DNA of 64,000 nucleotides. Origin: Rattus norvegicus. Taxonomy: Eukaryota; Chordata; Mammalia; Rodentia; Muridae. Under the pieces are notes generated by a model. The model was not told the origin of the DNA. It worked only from the letters and a program-made list of their open reading frames with translations, and did not search any database. The DNA lies in NCBI RefSeq assembly GCF_036323735.1, contig NC_086021.1:163757976-163821975 (forward strand). Reading direction: 5' to 3'. The number at the start of each line of letters is the position of its first letter. Position 1 is the first letter of the stretch. A program made the translations under genes and the position numbers. Of this stretch, positions 43,806 to 55,825 are shown in pieces.

Positions 43806-43998
43806 AGCATAATATTTATTTTATTTATTGTTATACACGTGGGCATTTTGCCTGTATGGTACATGAGGAGACTAACAGAGAGACTAGGATTTCCTAGGAC
43901 TGGACAATTGAGGGAGCTGTCAAATAGGTGCTGAGAACTGAACCCAGGTCTTCTGGAAGAACAACCAGTCTTTTAACCACTAAGCCACCTCTCCAGCT
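43806..43998 (-). mobile_element. B3/B2-type SINE (antisense), diverged
   Basis: gtgctgagaactgaacccag, then gtcttctggaagaacaacca, ending taagccacctctccagctg. Confidence 0.7.
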
Positions 43999-44112
43999 GT
44001 TAAAATATAATAACCACATTCTGTGTGCCAGTATTTTGTGATTAAGTAAGCATGGGGTGGGGGTTAGAAGAGGGAAGTCATGAAGGTTTCCCAGTATTAG
44101 AGATTAGGAGGA

Positions 44113-44292
44113 CCACCACATGGTCCGAGTAAGTAACTCAGTTGATAAAGTGCTTGCCATGTAAGCATTAGGACCTCAAGTTCAGTTCCCCAAACCAATG
44201 TTAAGAAAAGCTTGCTAGTTGAGGCCAGCCTGATCTATAGACTGAGTTTTAGCACAGCTAGTGCTACTCAGAAAACTCTGTATTCAAAACCA
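44113..44292 (+). mobile_element. B4 (ID-B1 composite) SINE
   Basis: An ID-like head (gataaagtgcttgccatgta) is fused to a B1-like 3' half (gaggccagcctgatctatag). Confidence 0.7.
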
Positions 44293-44293
44293 A

Positions 44294-44360
44294 AGAGAGG
44301 GGTTGGAGGGGAAAAAAGGAAAAGGGGAAGGGAGAGGGGGAGGATGAGAGGGAGAGGGCA
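44294..44360. repeat. Purine-rich low-complexity tract
   Basis: GA-rich, with almost no pyrimidine on the + strand. Confidence 0.8.
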
Positions 44361-44519
44361 GCTTGATGGACATGGTAGCACATGCCTTTAAATGTGGGCA
44401 GAGCAGTTCTCTATGAAATCAAGGCTAGACTAGTCTATATAACAGCTCCAGGTTAGTCTAGGCTACATAGTGAGACTGTCTCAAAAAGAACAGAAGGAAG
44501 GAAGGAGGGAAGGAAGGAA
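44361..44519 (+). mobile_element. B1 SINE (sense) with a (GGAA)n tail
   Basis: ggacatggtagcacatgcct, then ctaggctacatagtgagact, followed by GAAGGAAG-type repeats. Confidence 0.8.
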
Positions 44520-44523
44520 ATAA

Positions 44524-44707
44524 AAGTTGAGTGTAATCCTATAATCGTGAGGTAAGAGTTGGGCAGATCCTTGTGACTCATTGACCAACTTGGTGAGCTC
44601 CAGGCTAGCAAGATGCCCTGTTTGAAAAAGGAAGCAAGATGGACAGCTACTGAAGAATGATATCTGATTGACTTCTGGTTTTCACACTTACCTCTGTACA
44701 CTCACTC
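44524..44707 (+). mobile_element. RSINE1/B4-type SINE
   Basis: A B1-like front (tgtaatcctataatcgtgag) is followed by gctactgaagaatgatatct and a CA-rich tail. Confidence 0.65.
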
Positions 44708-44757
44708 ACATACATACATACATACATACATACATACATACATACATACATACATTC
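44708..44757. repeat. (CATA)n microsatellite
   Basis: About 12 tetranucleotide units following the SINE tail. Confidence 0.95.
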
Positions 44758-46963
44758 ACATGAACACATGCACAGAGAGAAAGACAAAAGAAAAAGGAAT
44801 GACTCCTACTGATGAGGAATTCTAGAGAAGTATATAGAGAAATGTTAAGGCTCAGGACAGTGTGACTGGCTTCTATAGTGCAGTACTATAGTTCCTTCAT
44901 TAAGAACACAGGGCCTAGATTCAAGAATGTTTTGCTATGGTTTTTGTCTTTAGTTGCCAAAAGAGAACAGATGGCCATCTCAGCTGTTTGGATCATGAGG
45001 GATTGATCTCAGGTAGAGCTAGAGGAGATGTTGAAAGTTCTATAACCAGTGGTTTTCAACCTTTTTTTTTTTTTAAACTATATTTTTTCCTTACCCTAAA
45101 CGATTCTCTTATCTCAGAACAAAGCAAAAGTATCTAACTCAGTCTATTTCCCTTTTCTAGTCTCCCACTTTGATCTCCTGTGCCTTCTCCTAGTAACCCC
45201 TGAACTGCCTGATCCTGAACTGCTATCCCAAATGAGCCTTGGAACCTACTTCCCAGGCATGTCTCAGGACGAGGTTAAGGCTCTGGTCCCACAGCCAGGT
45301 CCATTAGCCTCTTGCCAGGCTTCCATTCACTCACCTGCTTTCACTCCCTGTTTCTTAAGAATTAGATTGGCTGTTTAGTATGACTACTAAACAACTTCAA
45401 GAGTAATCAATACTGAGAGAAACTGATGTTTTAATAAGTTTTAAGGGGCTCCCGACTGGGAAGCTCTGAAAGAATGTCATAAATTTAGAAGAAAAGAAGA
45501 AAGTAAAGACAGCAATATTTATGTATGCATTTCAGAGATTTCCCATTATTCTGATTCTTTTATCCCTGATAATAATGCCTTTGAGGTATTGAGATAAGTA
45601 GTGCGAGGACTTTCTGTTTCTGCTTGACATTTATGAAAGTGTAGGGAAGGTTAGTGACCATTTAAGGATCTTAATGGCAGACCCCAAATAGAAATAAGAT
45701 TTGGGAGATAAATGGTTACAGACATGAAACATGGAGTTCATCACTTTCTGGCCATGTGACTGAGCATCTTTTGAACTTGTCTCTTTCTGTGTCATAGGAG
45801 GAAGGCATGTACCTATAGGTGTCTTATGCTGGCACCCGTAGATGCATTGGGAACACAATTGTTTTTGTTCAGTGGTTTTTGTTTTTGTTTTTTTTTTTTC
45901 CTTTCTCTAAAGATTTATCTGACTTGTTTTTAATTTTGTATATTCACCTATGCAGTGTTCGTGCGTGCATGTGTGCGTCTTTTGGAGGAGCAGTACATGC
46001 TAGTACTGCTGAGCCATCTCATTAACCCCTTACAGTTTGGTTTTTTGTTTCCTTTTGTTTTTGTTTCAGAGACGTGGTCTTATTCAAGGCTGATCTTGAA
46101 TTCATGGTCATCGTCCTGCTTTTATTTCAGTGTTTTAAACATGTTGTATTTTTTTCCAAAACACAACAACAACAACAACAACAAAAAAACCCATTTTTTT
46201 AGATACAACAACCTGACAGGAGAAAGAGAGTCCCGAGAGCAGGTGCAAGAGTCAGAGGCCCACTTGTGGTCATCGTCAACATTCCCTTAATAAAACGAAG
46301 TTAGTTGCTATCATGTATGTGAGAGGACTTGGCGTAGGTCCATGCAGGCCTATGCTTGCTGCTTCAGTCTCTTGCTTAGTTGATTCAGAGCCCTTGTTCT
46401 CCTGGTTCTTTATCCCTGAGTCTTGAAATCTTTCTCCTTCCTTTTCTGTGGGATTCCCCAAGCTCTGAGGGAAAAAAACTTGATGGAGATTTCCAGTTTC
46501 TGAGACAGTCAGAGTGTCTGACTGTGGGTCTCTGTGTCTGTTTCCATCCGCTGCTGGGGGAAGCCTCTCTGACGATAACTGGCTAAGGCACTGGTCTTTG
46601 AGTATAGCAGAATATCAATAGGAGCCATTTTATACTTTTTTTTTTTTTTTTTTTGACATGTAGGGTTTACTCTAGGGTCTCTGGGCTATCTAGTCTCTGG
46701 TTCTTGATTACCTAAGCAGTATCAGAAATGGGTTTCTTCTTGAAGAGTAGGTTTTAAGTCACATCAGATAGTGGTTGGTTACTCCCACAAGTTTTGTGCC
46801 ACCATTGCCCTCGCATAGTTTGCAACCAGGCAAATCCCTTCTGCCTGTAAAATCTATTCTATTTTCTCCTCCCAGGGAGATCTTTGTGTGCTCCTCTCTT
46901 TACCTAACCTCTCTGGGTCTACAGATTGTAGCTCAGTTATCGTTTACTTAATGGCTAATACCC

Positions 46964-46964
<1 letters not shown>
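44758..46964. other. Intron 2 sequence with a URR1 terminus
   Basis: No gene recognised. A hAT terminal repeat, cagtggttttcaacc, at 45047-45061 runs straight into a T-run. There is a (CAA)n tract near 46164 and T-runs at about 45890 and 46638. The rest is unassigned. Confidence 0.45.
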
Positions 46965-47015
<51 letters not shown>

Positions 47016-47064
47016 TGGGTCTGGGTCTGGGTCTGGGTCTGTCTGTCTGTCTGTCTGTCTGTCT
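46965..47064. repeat. Compound (TG)n(TCTGGG)n(TCTG)n microsatellite
   Basis: About 25 TG units, then about four CTGGGT units, then about six GTCT units, directly next to the L1 3' end. Confidence 0.97.
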
Positions 47065-47706
47065 TCTATCTCTGTCTCTCTGTGTGTCTGTGTCTTTCTG
47101 GGTCTGGGCTACCTCACTCAGGGTGAATTTTTTTCTTGCTGCATCCATTTGTGTGCAGATTTCATGAAGTCATTTTTTTAAAACAGCTGGATGATACTAC
47201 TGTCTTATGTAGCTATACCACATGTTCTTTTCTACTCTGTTGAGAGACATCTAGGTTGTTGTCAGTTTCTGGCTACTATGACAATAGCTGCAGTGAACAC
47301 CAGCAGTGCTCCCCGTGCTCGCTGTCCTCACTAGCGTGAGCTGTGCCACTTGTGTTGATCTTGGTCAGCTGTTCTGACAGGTGTCAGATGGAGTCTCAGA
47401 GTAACTTTGATTTGCCAAGGATGTTGAATACTTCTTAGTTTTTTTATCCATTTGTGATTCCCCTATTGAGAATTTTCTGTTTAGATCTGTACCCCATTTT
47501 TAAATAGGTTTTTTTTGTTTTGTTTTGTTTTGTTTTTTTTTGCTATCTCGTTTCTTGAGTTCTTTATAAATATTGTATGTTAGTCCTCTCTTGGATGTGG
47601 AGTAGGTGAGAATCTTTTCCCATTTCATAGGCTATCATTTGTCTGATTGGTGGTGTCCTTTGCCTTATAGAAACTTTTCAGTTTCATGAAGTCCCATTTA
47701 ATTGAT

Positions 47707-47886
47707 TGTTTTTAAAGATTTATTTATTTTATGTGAGTACACTGCAGCTGTTTTCAGACACACCAGAAGAGGGCATCAGATCCCATTACAGATGGTTGTG
47801 AGCCACCATGTGGTTGTTGGGATTTGAACTCGGGACCTCTAGAAGAGCAGTCAGAGCTCTTATCCACTGAGCCATCTCTCCAGTTC
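47707..47886 (-). mobile_element. B2 SINE (antisense) inside L1
   Basis: The 14-bp duplication cccatttaattgat is at 47693-47706 and 47887-47900. Confidence 0.96.
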
Positions 47887-49896
47887 CCCATTTAATTGAT
47901 CTTAATGCCTGTACTATCAGTGTTCAGAAATTGTCTTCTATGCCAGTGCCTTCCAAGCGATTCCTTACTTTCTCGTCTATCAGGTACAGTATATCTGCTT
48001 TTATGTTGAAATCTTTGATCCACTTGGACTTGAGTTTTGTGCAAGTTGATAAATATAGACTTACTTGTAGTCTTCTACATGCAGACATATAGTTTGACCA
48101 CTGCTTGTTGAAGATACTGCCTTTATTCCAGAGTGCATTTCCAGCTTTATCAAAAATTAACTGTCCATATGTATGTAGATTTATGTCTGGGTCTTCAATT
48201 TGATTCCATTGTGTCTTTTTTTTTTTTTTTTTTGCCAATACCATGTATCTTTTATTACTATAGCTCTGTAGTACAGCTTAAAACAAGGAATGGTGGAACC
48301 AGCAGTTCTTTGATTGTTAAGGATTGTTTTAGCCATCCTGAGTTGTTGTTTGTGTTTCTAGATCTGAAAAGAATTGGTTTTGAATTTTGATGGGGATTGG
48401 CATTAAACCTGTAAACTGCTTTTGGTAAGATGGCCATTTTTACTGTGTTAATCCTAGCAACCTGTGAGAATAGGAGATCTTTTCATATAACTTCTTAAAT
48501 TTCTTTTGTTAAAGGCTTGAGGTTTTTATCACGTCTTTCACTTGCTTGGTTAGAATTACCCAAAGATGTTTTATATTATTAGAAGCTATTGTGAAAGGTG
48601 GTGTTTCCATTCCACAGCTTTGTCAGTCCATTCGTCATTTGTAGACAGGAAAGCTAGCCACTTTGCTGGAAGTGTTTATCAGCTGTAGGAGTTCTGGGGA
48701 CACTTATGTATACTACCATATCATCTGCAGATAATAATCCTTTGACATTTTCCATTTTAGTTTGTATCCCCTTGATTTCCTTCCTTTAGTTGTCTCACTG
48801 CTCTAGCTAAGACTTAATACTATATCGAATAGCTATAGACAGAGTGGGCAGCCTTGTCTTTTTCTTGATTTTATTGGACTTGATTTGAGTTTCTCTGCAT
48901 TTAAGTTGCGGTGGCTGGGGGTTTGCTGTAAACTGCCTTTATGATTTTTACTTATGCCCCTGTGTATAATCTCTTCAGGAGTTATAAAGGCATGTTAAAT
49001 TTTGTCAAAGGCCTTTTCTGCACCTAATCATGTGGGTTTTTTTTCTTTGTTTATATGTTAAGTTACATTTACTGATTTTCTTATATTGAACCATCCCCAA
49101 ATCTCTGGAATGAACCCTACTTGATCATGGCAGATGTAGATGATCTTTTCTGTGTTCCTATGTTTGGTTTTCAAGTATTTTATTCAGTATTTTTTGTATC
49201 CGTGTTATAAGGGAAATTGGTTTGTAAATCTTTTGTGGTTTTTTTGAGTATGTGATAGCAGTATCAGGGTTAACTGTGGATTCACGTTTCTGTTTCTATT
49301 TTGTAGAGTAATTTGAAGAGCATTGGCGTTAACGCTATAAGTCTTGTAGAATTGCTCTAAAACCATACGGTTTTTGTCTTTTGGTGGGGGGCGCTATGAC
49401 TCCTATTTCACTATTTTAAATTGTTTAATACAGATTTAACTTTGGTAAGTGGTACCTATCAAGGTTATTCTTTTAGATTTCTAATTTGGTGGAATACAGC
49501 TTTTTAAAGTATGTCTTTAATGAGTCTCTGAATTTCCTTGGTGTCTGTTAGTATCTCCTCCTTTTTGTTCTGAATTTGTTAATTTGGATTTTCTCTCTTC
49601 CCCTTTATTGAGTTTTCTCGTAGAGCCAACTCTTTGTTTCATTGAATCTTTGCATTCTGTTTTATTTTGTTGATTCCACCTTTCAGTTTGATTATTTCTT
49701 GCTGTCTATTTCTCTTGGGTGTGCTCTTTTTATTTTAGAGCTTTCAAGTGTGCCACTAAGTTGCTAGTATGAGATCACTCTGATTTCTTTATGTAGGCAT
49801 TTACTGCTATGAACTTAACTCTTGGAACTGATTTTATTGTGTTCCATAAGTTTGGGTATGCTGTGTATTCATTTTCATTACATTCTAGGAACTCTT

Positions 49897-49995
49897 TTTT
49901 TTTTCTTTCTTTCTTTTTTTCGGAGCTGGGGACCGAACCCAGGGCCTTGCGCTTGCTAGGCAAGCGCTCTACCACTGAGCTAAATCCCCAACCCC
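49897..49995 (-). mobile_element. ID SINE (antisense) inside L1
   Basis: Near-consensus ID. The 13-bp duplication tctaggaactctt is at 49884-49896 and 49996-50008. Confidence 0.97.
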
Positions 49996-50484
49996 TCTAG
50001 GAACTCTTTAACTTCTTTATTTTTGTTTGTCTTAACTCATTTTTCATTCTTTAGAGAGTTGTTTAATTTCCATGAGTTTGTAAGCTTTCTCTTATTTCAG
50101 TTGTTGATATTCAGCCTTAATTCATGTTGTTCTGATAGGATGTGTGGTGTTATTTCCATTTTCATATATCTGTTGAGACTTGCTTTGTGTCCCAAGTATG
50201 TGGCCAATTTTAGAGAAAGTTCTGTGAGGTGCAGAGAAGAAGATATTTGTGTTTGGCTGATAGATGAAATGTTTTATAAATATTCATTGGGTCTGTTTGT
50301 TTTATAACATCTTTTAGGTCCAGTATTTTTGTCTGGATGGCCTGTCCATTAGTAAGAATGGGATATTGAAGTCTTCCACCATAAGTGTGTGAGGTTCAGT
50401 ATGTGACTTAAGCTGTGATAGTGTTACTTTTACAAACTTGGGTGCCCTTGTGTTTGAGTTATAGATGTTAAGAATTGAAATGTC

Positions 50485-50671
50485 GGGCTGGAGAGATGGC
50501 TCAGCGGTTAAGAGCACCGACTGCTCTTCCAGAGGTCCTGAGTTCAATTCCCAGCAACCACATGGTGGCTCACAACCATCTGTAAAGAGATCCGATGCCC
50601 TCTTCTGGTGTCTGAAGACAAGCTACAGTGTACTTACATATAATAAATGAATAAATCTTTAAAAAAAAAAA
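50485..50671 (+). mobile_element. B2 SINE (sense) inside L1, young
   Basis: Near-consensus sense B2 with an A-tail. The 15-bp duplication aagaattgaaatgtc is at 50470-50484 and 50672-50686. It carries AATAAA-type signals in the Raly sense direction. Confidence 0.97.
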
Positions 50672-51427
50672 AAGAATTGAAATGTCATCTTGGCTTTTTC
50701 CTTTGGGTGTACAGTGTCCTCCCCTTCTCTTTTGATTAGTTTTGGCTTGAAGTCTGTTTTATTAGCGCTTAAAATGGCTACAGCAGCTTACTTCTTAGTT
50801 CCCTTTGCTTGGAATACTTTTTTCTAGCCCATTACTCTGAGGTAATGTCTATCCTTGATGTTGAGATGTGCTTCTTGGGTACAGCAGAAGGATGGATTCT
50901 GTTTTTCACATTCTGTTAGTCTTTGTCTTTTTATTGGAGAATTGTGAAGTATCAGTGACCAATGTTGAGTTCTGTTACCTTGTTGTCGTTGTTTGTTTGC
51001 TTTTGGTGGTGCATGCGTGTGTGTATGTGTATGTGTGTGTGTTTCCTTTTTGATTTTGCTAGTTTGAGATTGTTTCCTATGTTTTCATGGGTGTAACTCA
51101 AACCACCTTAGAAGGAAACCTTCTAGCAACTTCTGTAGGGCTGGCTTTGTAGGTGGATACCATTTAAATTGACTTTATCATGGAATGTTCTATTTTCTCA
51201 ATTTATGGTGATGGAAAGTTTTGCTAGGTAAAGTAGTCTGGGCTATCATCTGTTCTCTCAGAATCTGCAGCACATCTGTCAGGCCCTCTGGCTCTTAAGA
51301 GTCATTGAGAAGTCATTCTAATAGGTCTGTCTTTATGTTACCAGGCCTTTTTTTTCTTGTAGCCTTTAATGTTCTATCTTCTATATATTTAGTGTTCTGA
51401 TTATTATGTGCTGAGGAGACATTCTTT

Positions 51428-51612
51428 TTTTTTTTTTTTTAAAGATTTATTTATTTATTATATATGAGTACACTGTAACTGTCTTCACCAGAAGAGGGCA
51501 TCGGATCTCTTTACAGATGGTTGTGAGCCACCATGTGGTTGCTGGGAATTGAACTCAGGACCTCTGGAAGAGTAGTCGGGTGCTCTTAACCACTGAGCCA
51601 TCTCTCCAGCTC
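51428..51612 (-). mobile_element. B2 SINE (antisense) inside L1
   Basis: The 12-bp duplication gagacattcttt is at 51416-51427 and from 51613. Confidence 0.96.
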
Positions 51613-52011
51613 GAGACATTCTTTTCTGGTCCAGTCTGTTCGTGTTCTGTGTGCTTCTTGTACTTTTACAGGCATTTCTTTCTATGTTTTTGTTGGAAAT
51701 ATTTTCTGAACCTTTGAGCTGGGTTTCTTCTTCTTCTATACCTGTTATACTTATATTTGGTCTTTTTTAGTGCATCAAATTTTCTGGATTTTTTTTTTTT
51801 TGGACAAGTTTTTAAGATTTGACATTTACTTTGATTAATGTAACCATTTCTTGTATCTTCAGTGCCTGAGATCCTCTGTTCTCTCTCTTGTATTCTGTTG
51901 GTGAAGCTTGCATATGTGGTTCTTGCTTGAATTGTAAATATTTCACTTTCAGAATTCCCCCGGTTTGGTTTTCTTTATTGATTTTTATTTCCAATTTGAG
52001 GTCTTGAACAG

Positions 52012-52016
<5 letters not shown>

Positions 52017-52070
<54 letters not shown>
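52017..52070. repeat. (TA)n microsatellite at the 5' end of the L1
   Basis: About 27 TA units, immediately followed by a T-run and a truncated ID. Confidence 0.96.
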
Positions 52071-52085
<15 letters not shown>

Positions 52086-52111
52086 GGTTCTTTTTTTCGG
52101 AGCTGGGGACA
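52071..52111 (-). mobile_element. 5'-truncated ID SINE (antisense)
   Basis: Only the tail and last bases of the ID are present (ggttctttttttcggagctg, then gggac). The rest of the body is missing. Confidence 0.85.
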
Positions 52112-52287
52112 TAGGCCTTGTGGATCTTGTAGGTTTTAGGAGCTTTCTGAGCCTTGTGAAATTCTTTTACTTCATGAGTCTTTTGAGTGTATTGCGTCCC
52201 ATCGGTGCCCTGCACTGCCCATTCCCCACCCCTCACCCCCATCCCCACCTCCACCAATGTTTCAGTAGGAGGAAATGGCTATACAGA
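52112..52287. other. Short unassigned stretch
   Basis: Nothing recognised. C-rich around 52220-52250. Confidence 0.5.
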
Positions 52288-52480
52288 GAGCACTGAAGAG
52301 ATGGTTCAGGTGTTTAGAGTGGTCATTGATTTTACTGTAGATCTGAACTCAGTTTTCAGCACCTATGTTGATGTGTTCATAACCACATATAACTCCAGCT
52401 CTAAGGGATCTAATGCCCTCCTGTGGCATTTGCAGGCATTGCACTCAAATACCCAAACATGCTCTTTATTAGAAATCTTT
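52288..52480 (+). mobile_element. B3-type SINE, diverged
   Basis: gagcactgaagagatggttc head, then aactccagctctaagggatc and a degraded 3' part. Confidence 0.65.
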
Positions 52481-53467
52481 TAAAAAGAAACACAAACTTA
52501 TTGCAATAAACTAATGAAATAAAACGACTGTGGAATTATTTTGAGTGGTCCTCTTTGTACCAAATTTGTGGCACCCTTAATCTTGAGAGGCAATATCCTT
52601 TGGTTGCAATGCCAATTTGTACTATCCTGTCCTGCTTCCAGCTAATTGCCTACCTGCCCGGTGACTCTGCCTCTGAAGACTCGTATCATCTTCCACCCTT
52701 AAGGGGTCTTCTTGCCTTCAGGCACATAGCACAGTCTGGCAACAAACACAGCATGGAATCTCTTTTCACCTTCACAGTACCTGAATTGCAAGAGGGCAAG
52801 ACAAGGATTTTATTTCTCCTTTACATGCAGGGAACCTTAAGGTTCTTGTTGTTTGAGACAAGTGACTTTGTTTAACTGGGCTGTAGTGGTAATCTGCTGT
52901 AGTGGTAGGGAAATTAGACACTGGGATTAGAATTCTGAACTTGGTAGGGGAACCTGGTGTTTTGAAGAAGTAAAATACTTTCCCAAGGTCTTATAGTTAC
53001 TAGAGGTGAGATTTAGGCCCTAGGGCTAACTTAAGGACTCTGATACAGGGTCAGGTTGGGTGACCCTCTCAGTCATTCTGGTATAGGCCTAGAAAGGGTA
53101 ATATGTGTACAACCTTGGCATGGCCTTGTGCAGTCTTTCTTAAATGGAGCAGCCACAGACTGTAGAAATTCCAACAGACAGAGTGTACTGAATAAACAGG
53201 GGTGCCTTACACTTTCAGCCCTTGTCAAGGCTTTCTTGTTCATATAGAGATGACTCTGTCTGGTTCTCAAGGCACAGAATCCTTTTTGGAAACTGTTTCT
53301 GAGAGCACCTCTTGTCCTCTTCAACTTGGATTCTTTGTAATTTCTGTTGGGTGCTTTTTAAATTTCAGATATCCACTCATTTTTTACTGAATGTTTGATA
53401 GATACTCACTCCTGTGATACTTAGAACCATCCCTATGATGTTAAAAAATAGTCTTTTTCTATAATTT
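52481..53467. other. Intron 2 sequence, nothing recognised
   Basis: Includes a 106-codon open frame (52555-52875, +) with no family resemblance. A possible antisense MIR-age remnant lies near 52980 (ttcccaaggtcttatagtta). Confidence 0.45.
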
Positions 53468-53537
53468 GGTGGCCCATTTAAAGACTCTTGATTGTATCCA
53501 GTGGTAGCCCATTTAAAGACTCTTGATTGTATCCAGC
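53468..53537. repeat. 35-bp tandem duplication
   Basis: Copies at 53468-53502 and 53503-53537 (from ggtggcccatttaaagac / ggtagcccatttaaagac) differ at two positions only. Confidence 0.95.
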
Positions 53538-53840
53538 GTTAGTACTGCTGCCTTGATCATAGTTTAACTCTAGACTACCATTAAAGTAGAGCATCTTAAC
53601 CACTAAGAAGCATTCTTACAAGTTGTGTTGTAGTAGAGCTCATGTGTACGTGCTCTGTTTGCTTGGTTTTGAGTACTGGGATTAGAGGCCTGTGACACCA
53701 AACCTAACCTTATTTGCATGCTTTGCAATGTTTTGGAAGCATGCGTGCATATGTGTCTTACCTTTCGCAACCCTATTGATATGTATGACTACCCCTATCT
53801 TAAGGGGAGATGTCTGCACACATAATTTAATATATTTTGA
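53538..53840. other. Intron 2 sequence, nothing recognised
   Basis: A weak B1-like gtactgggattagaggcctg lies at 53674. Otherwise unassigned. Confidence 0.45.
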
Positions 53841-54062
53841 GGGCTGGAAAGATGATTTGGGTTTAGAACACTTGTTCTTGAAGAGGACCTGGGTTCAGTT
53901 CTCAACATCCACATGGTGGCTCACAACCATCTGTAACTCCAGTTCCAGGGGACCTAAAAAAACTATCTTCTGACTCTGAGGACACCAGAAAGGCATGTGG
54001 TGTACGTACATACACACATTCAGGTATAGCACTAATACATACAAAACAAGTCTAAGTACAAT
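53841..54062 (+). mobile_element. B3 SINE (sense)
   Basis: gggctggaaagatgatttgg head, acatggtggctcacaaccat, then aactccagttccaggggacc and a CA-rich tail. Confidence 0.8.
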
Positions 54063-54257
54063 TTTTAAAAGGATTAGCATATTTCTTGAAGGTTACATCA
54101 CACAGATATTTCAGCTGTGATGAATAGAAGTGGTTTCAGAAATTACTCTCTTGAACACAGTTCATCATGGCTTCTCACAAAGAGATTCAAGTGTTGATTT
54201 TTGCTTGATGGCAGACTGTAGATTTTTTTGTTTGTTTGTTACTAATTTATTTTGGGT

Positions 54258-54376
54258 TTTTGAGATAGTCTCCCTATATAGCCCTGGTTGTCCTGGAACC
54301 CATCGTGTAGGTCAGGCTTGCCCCAAACTTAGATCTTCTTCCTGCAGTGCTTGAGTTAAAGACATAAACCAACTAA
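54258..54376 (-). mobile_element. B1 SINE (antisense), diverged
   Basis: ctccctatatagccctggtt, gtcctggaacccatcgtgta, and a degraded gttaaagacataaaccaac head. Confidence 0.75.
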
Positions 54377-54389
54377 CTTTGTCCTTTAA

Positions 54390-54549
54390 AATAGATTTTA
54401 TGTGTTTGAGTGTTTGCATGTGTGTCTTTGCACCACATGTTTAGAGTGCCCATGGAGGCCAGAAGAGAGCATCAAGTCTTTTGGAACTCGAGTTACAGTT
54501 GTTACCTGCTTTGTGGGTGCTGGAGGTTAGTTAAGCCATCTCCAGCCCA
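54390..54549 (-). mobile_element. B3 SINE (antisense)
   Basis: tagattttatgtgtttgagt, tgcccatggaggccagaaga, ending aagccatctccagccc. Confidence 0.75.
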
Positions 54550-54922
54550 GGTCATTTATTTAATGCCAACTTACCACAAGCCACATCCTCTGTAATAAGC
54601 CTTGTGATCACTCAGTTAGGGTTGTGCTAAACATAACAAACACTAGGTATGCTCAGAGCAGAAAAACATTTTTTGGGGTGGGGGTGTGCCAGTTGGTGGC
54701 AAGTTCTAGGATAGCTAGAGTTACATAAAGAGATTCTGTCTCAAAAAGGAAAGAAATGCTTAGAGCAGAAAGAAGTTAGTACATTGAAAAATGAAGCCAT
54801 GTATAAAGAAAGTATAAGATATACAAGTAGGTAGCTCTTACATACCTTCTTGGCTAGCTACAGTCTTAGGTGTATGTAGTAGCTTTGGAAAATGACTTTG
54901 GTATTCCTTTTTACTCTTTTAT
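54550..54922. other. Intron 2 sequence with a B1 fragment
   Basis: 54698-54758 (gatagctagagttacataaa, then gagattctgtctcaa) is a 3' B1 fragment on the + strand. The rest is unassigned. Confidence 0.5.
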
Positions 54923-55106
54923 TTTTTTTTTTAAGATTTATTTACTTTCTTATTTACTTACTTACTTACTTTATGTGAGTACACTGTAGCTGTTTTTAGA
55001 CACACCAGAAGGGGTCATCAGATCTCATTACAGATGGCTGTGAGCCACCATGTGGTTGCTGGGAATTGAACTCAGGACCTCTGGAAGAGCAGTCTCTCCA
55101 ACCCCT
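54923..55106 (-). mobile_element. B2 SINE (antisense) with a deleted head
   Basis: T-run, (TTAC)n-rich tail and body, but the part between gaagagcagt and ctctccaacccc is deleted. Confidence 0.92.
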
Positions 55107-55235
55107 TCCTTTTGCTCTTAACTTCTAGATAAAAAGAGAAGCTGGCTTACAAACAGCCATGATACAAGACAGAACACAACAAAGAGATTAGAAACATACT
55201 TCAGTGATTGAAGTATTTACTTAATTTTATTGCTC
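55107..55235. other. Short unassigned stretch
   Basis: Nothing recognised. Confidence 0.5.
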
Positions 55236-55562
55236 TGTTTTATTGTTGTGAAAAGACACCATGAGCGTTGCAGCTCTTAAAAAGGAAAATATTAATTGGG
55301 GCTGGTTTACAGTTTCAGAGATTTAATTCATTATTGTCATGGCAGGGAACATTGCTGGAGTAGGAGCTGAGAGTTCTGTATCTGATAGGCAGCAGGAAGT
55401 GAGCTGTGGTCAGACCTCAAAGCCTGCCCTCATAGTGACACTTCTTCCAGCAAGGTCACACCTACTCCAGCAAAGCCATACTTCCTCATAGTGCCCTTTC
55501 CTGTGAACCAAGCATCCCAACACATGAGTTTATGGGGCCATCCTATTCAAGCCACCACATTA
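55236..55562. mobile_element. Rodent interspersed repeat (probably L1/Lx 3'-end type)
   Basis: gtgaaaagacaccatgagcg, attggggctggtttacagtt, aggtcacacctactccagca and the end caagccaccacat match a very common rodent repeat. The family name is uncertain, the repeat identity is not. Confidence 0.65.
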
Positions 55563-55825
55563 TGCAAGCACAGGATCTTGAGTTTGGAACTCCAATGTCC
55601 ACCTAAAAGCCTGTGCTTGGGCAGGTTCCAGAGGTGGCAGATCTGGAAGGCATTGTAACTAGCAAATATGGCTGTAGGTTCAGTCTCAAATAAGGTGGAA
55701 AGCAATAAAGACATCCTAACTTGACTTCTGCCCTCCACATGTGCACACTTGAGAGAGCACACACCATACACAGGCATGCGCACACATGCATGGGCATGCA
55801 TGCGTGCACACATACATATCTAAAT
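55563..55825 (+). mobile_element. RSINE1/B4-type SINE, diverged
   Basis: An ID-like start (tgcaagcacaggatcttgag), then cttgacttctgccctccaca and a CA-rich tail. Confidence 0.6.

Larger units (their letters stand above)
47091..52016 (-). mobile_element. Old, split L1 LINE (antisense), ORF2 to ORF1
   Basis: On the - strand this follows rodent L1. The 5' limit is near 52016 in ORF1-like sequence, ORF2 fills most of it, and the 3' end is near 47091 (ggtctgggctacctcactca). The reverse-transcriptase active-site region is recognisable on the - strand as A-D-D-M near 48720-48730. Other ORF2 landmarks are gggtcttcaatttgattcca (48190) and tttgatggggattggcatta (48387). Stops and indels break every frame, so it is inactive. 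Four SINEs split it, and removing them leaves about 4.2 kb of L1. It lies opposite to Raly transcription. Confidence 0.9.

Noticed and set aside
47924..50547. Open frames of 60-106 codons inside the L1 region
   Set aside because: They are remnants of ORF2 on the - strand or noise on the + strand, broken by stops and SINE insertions.
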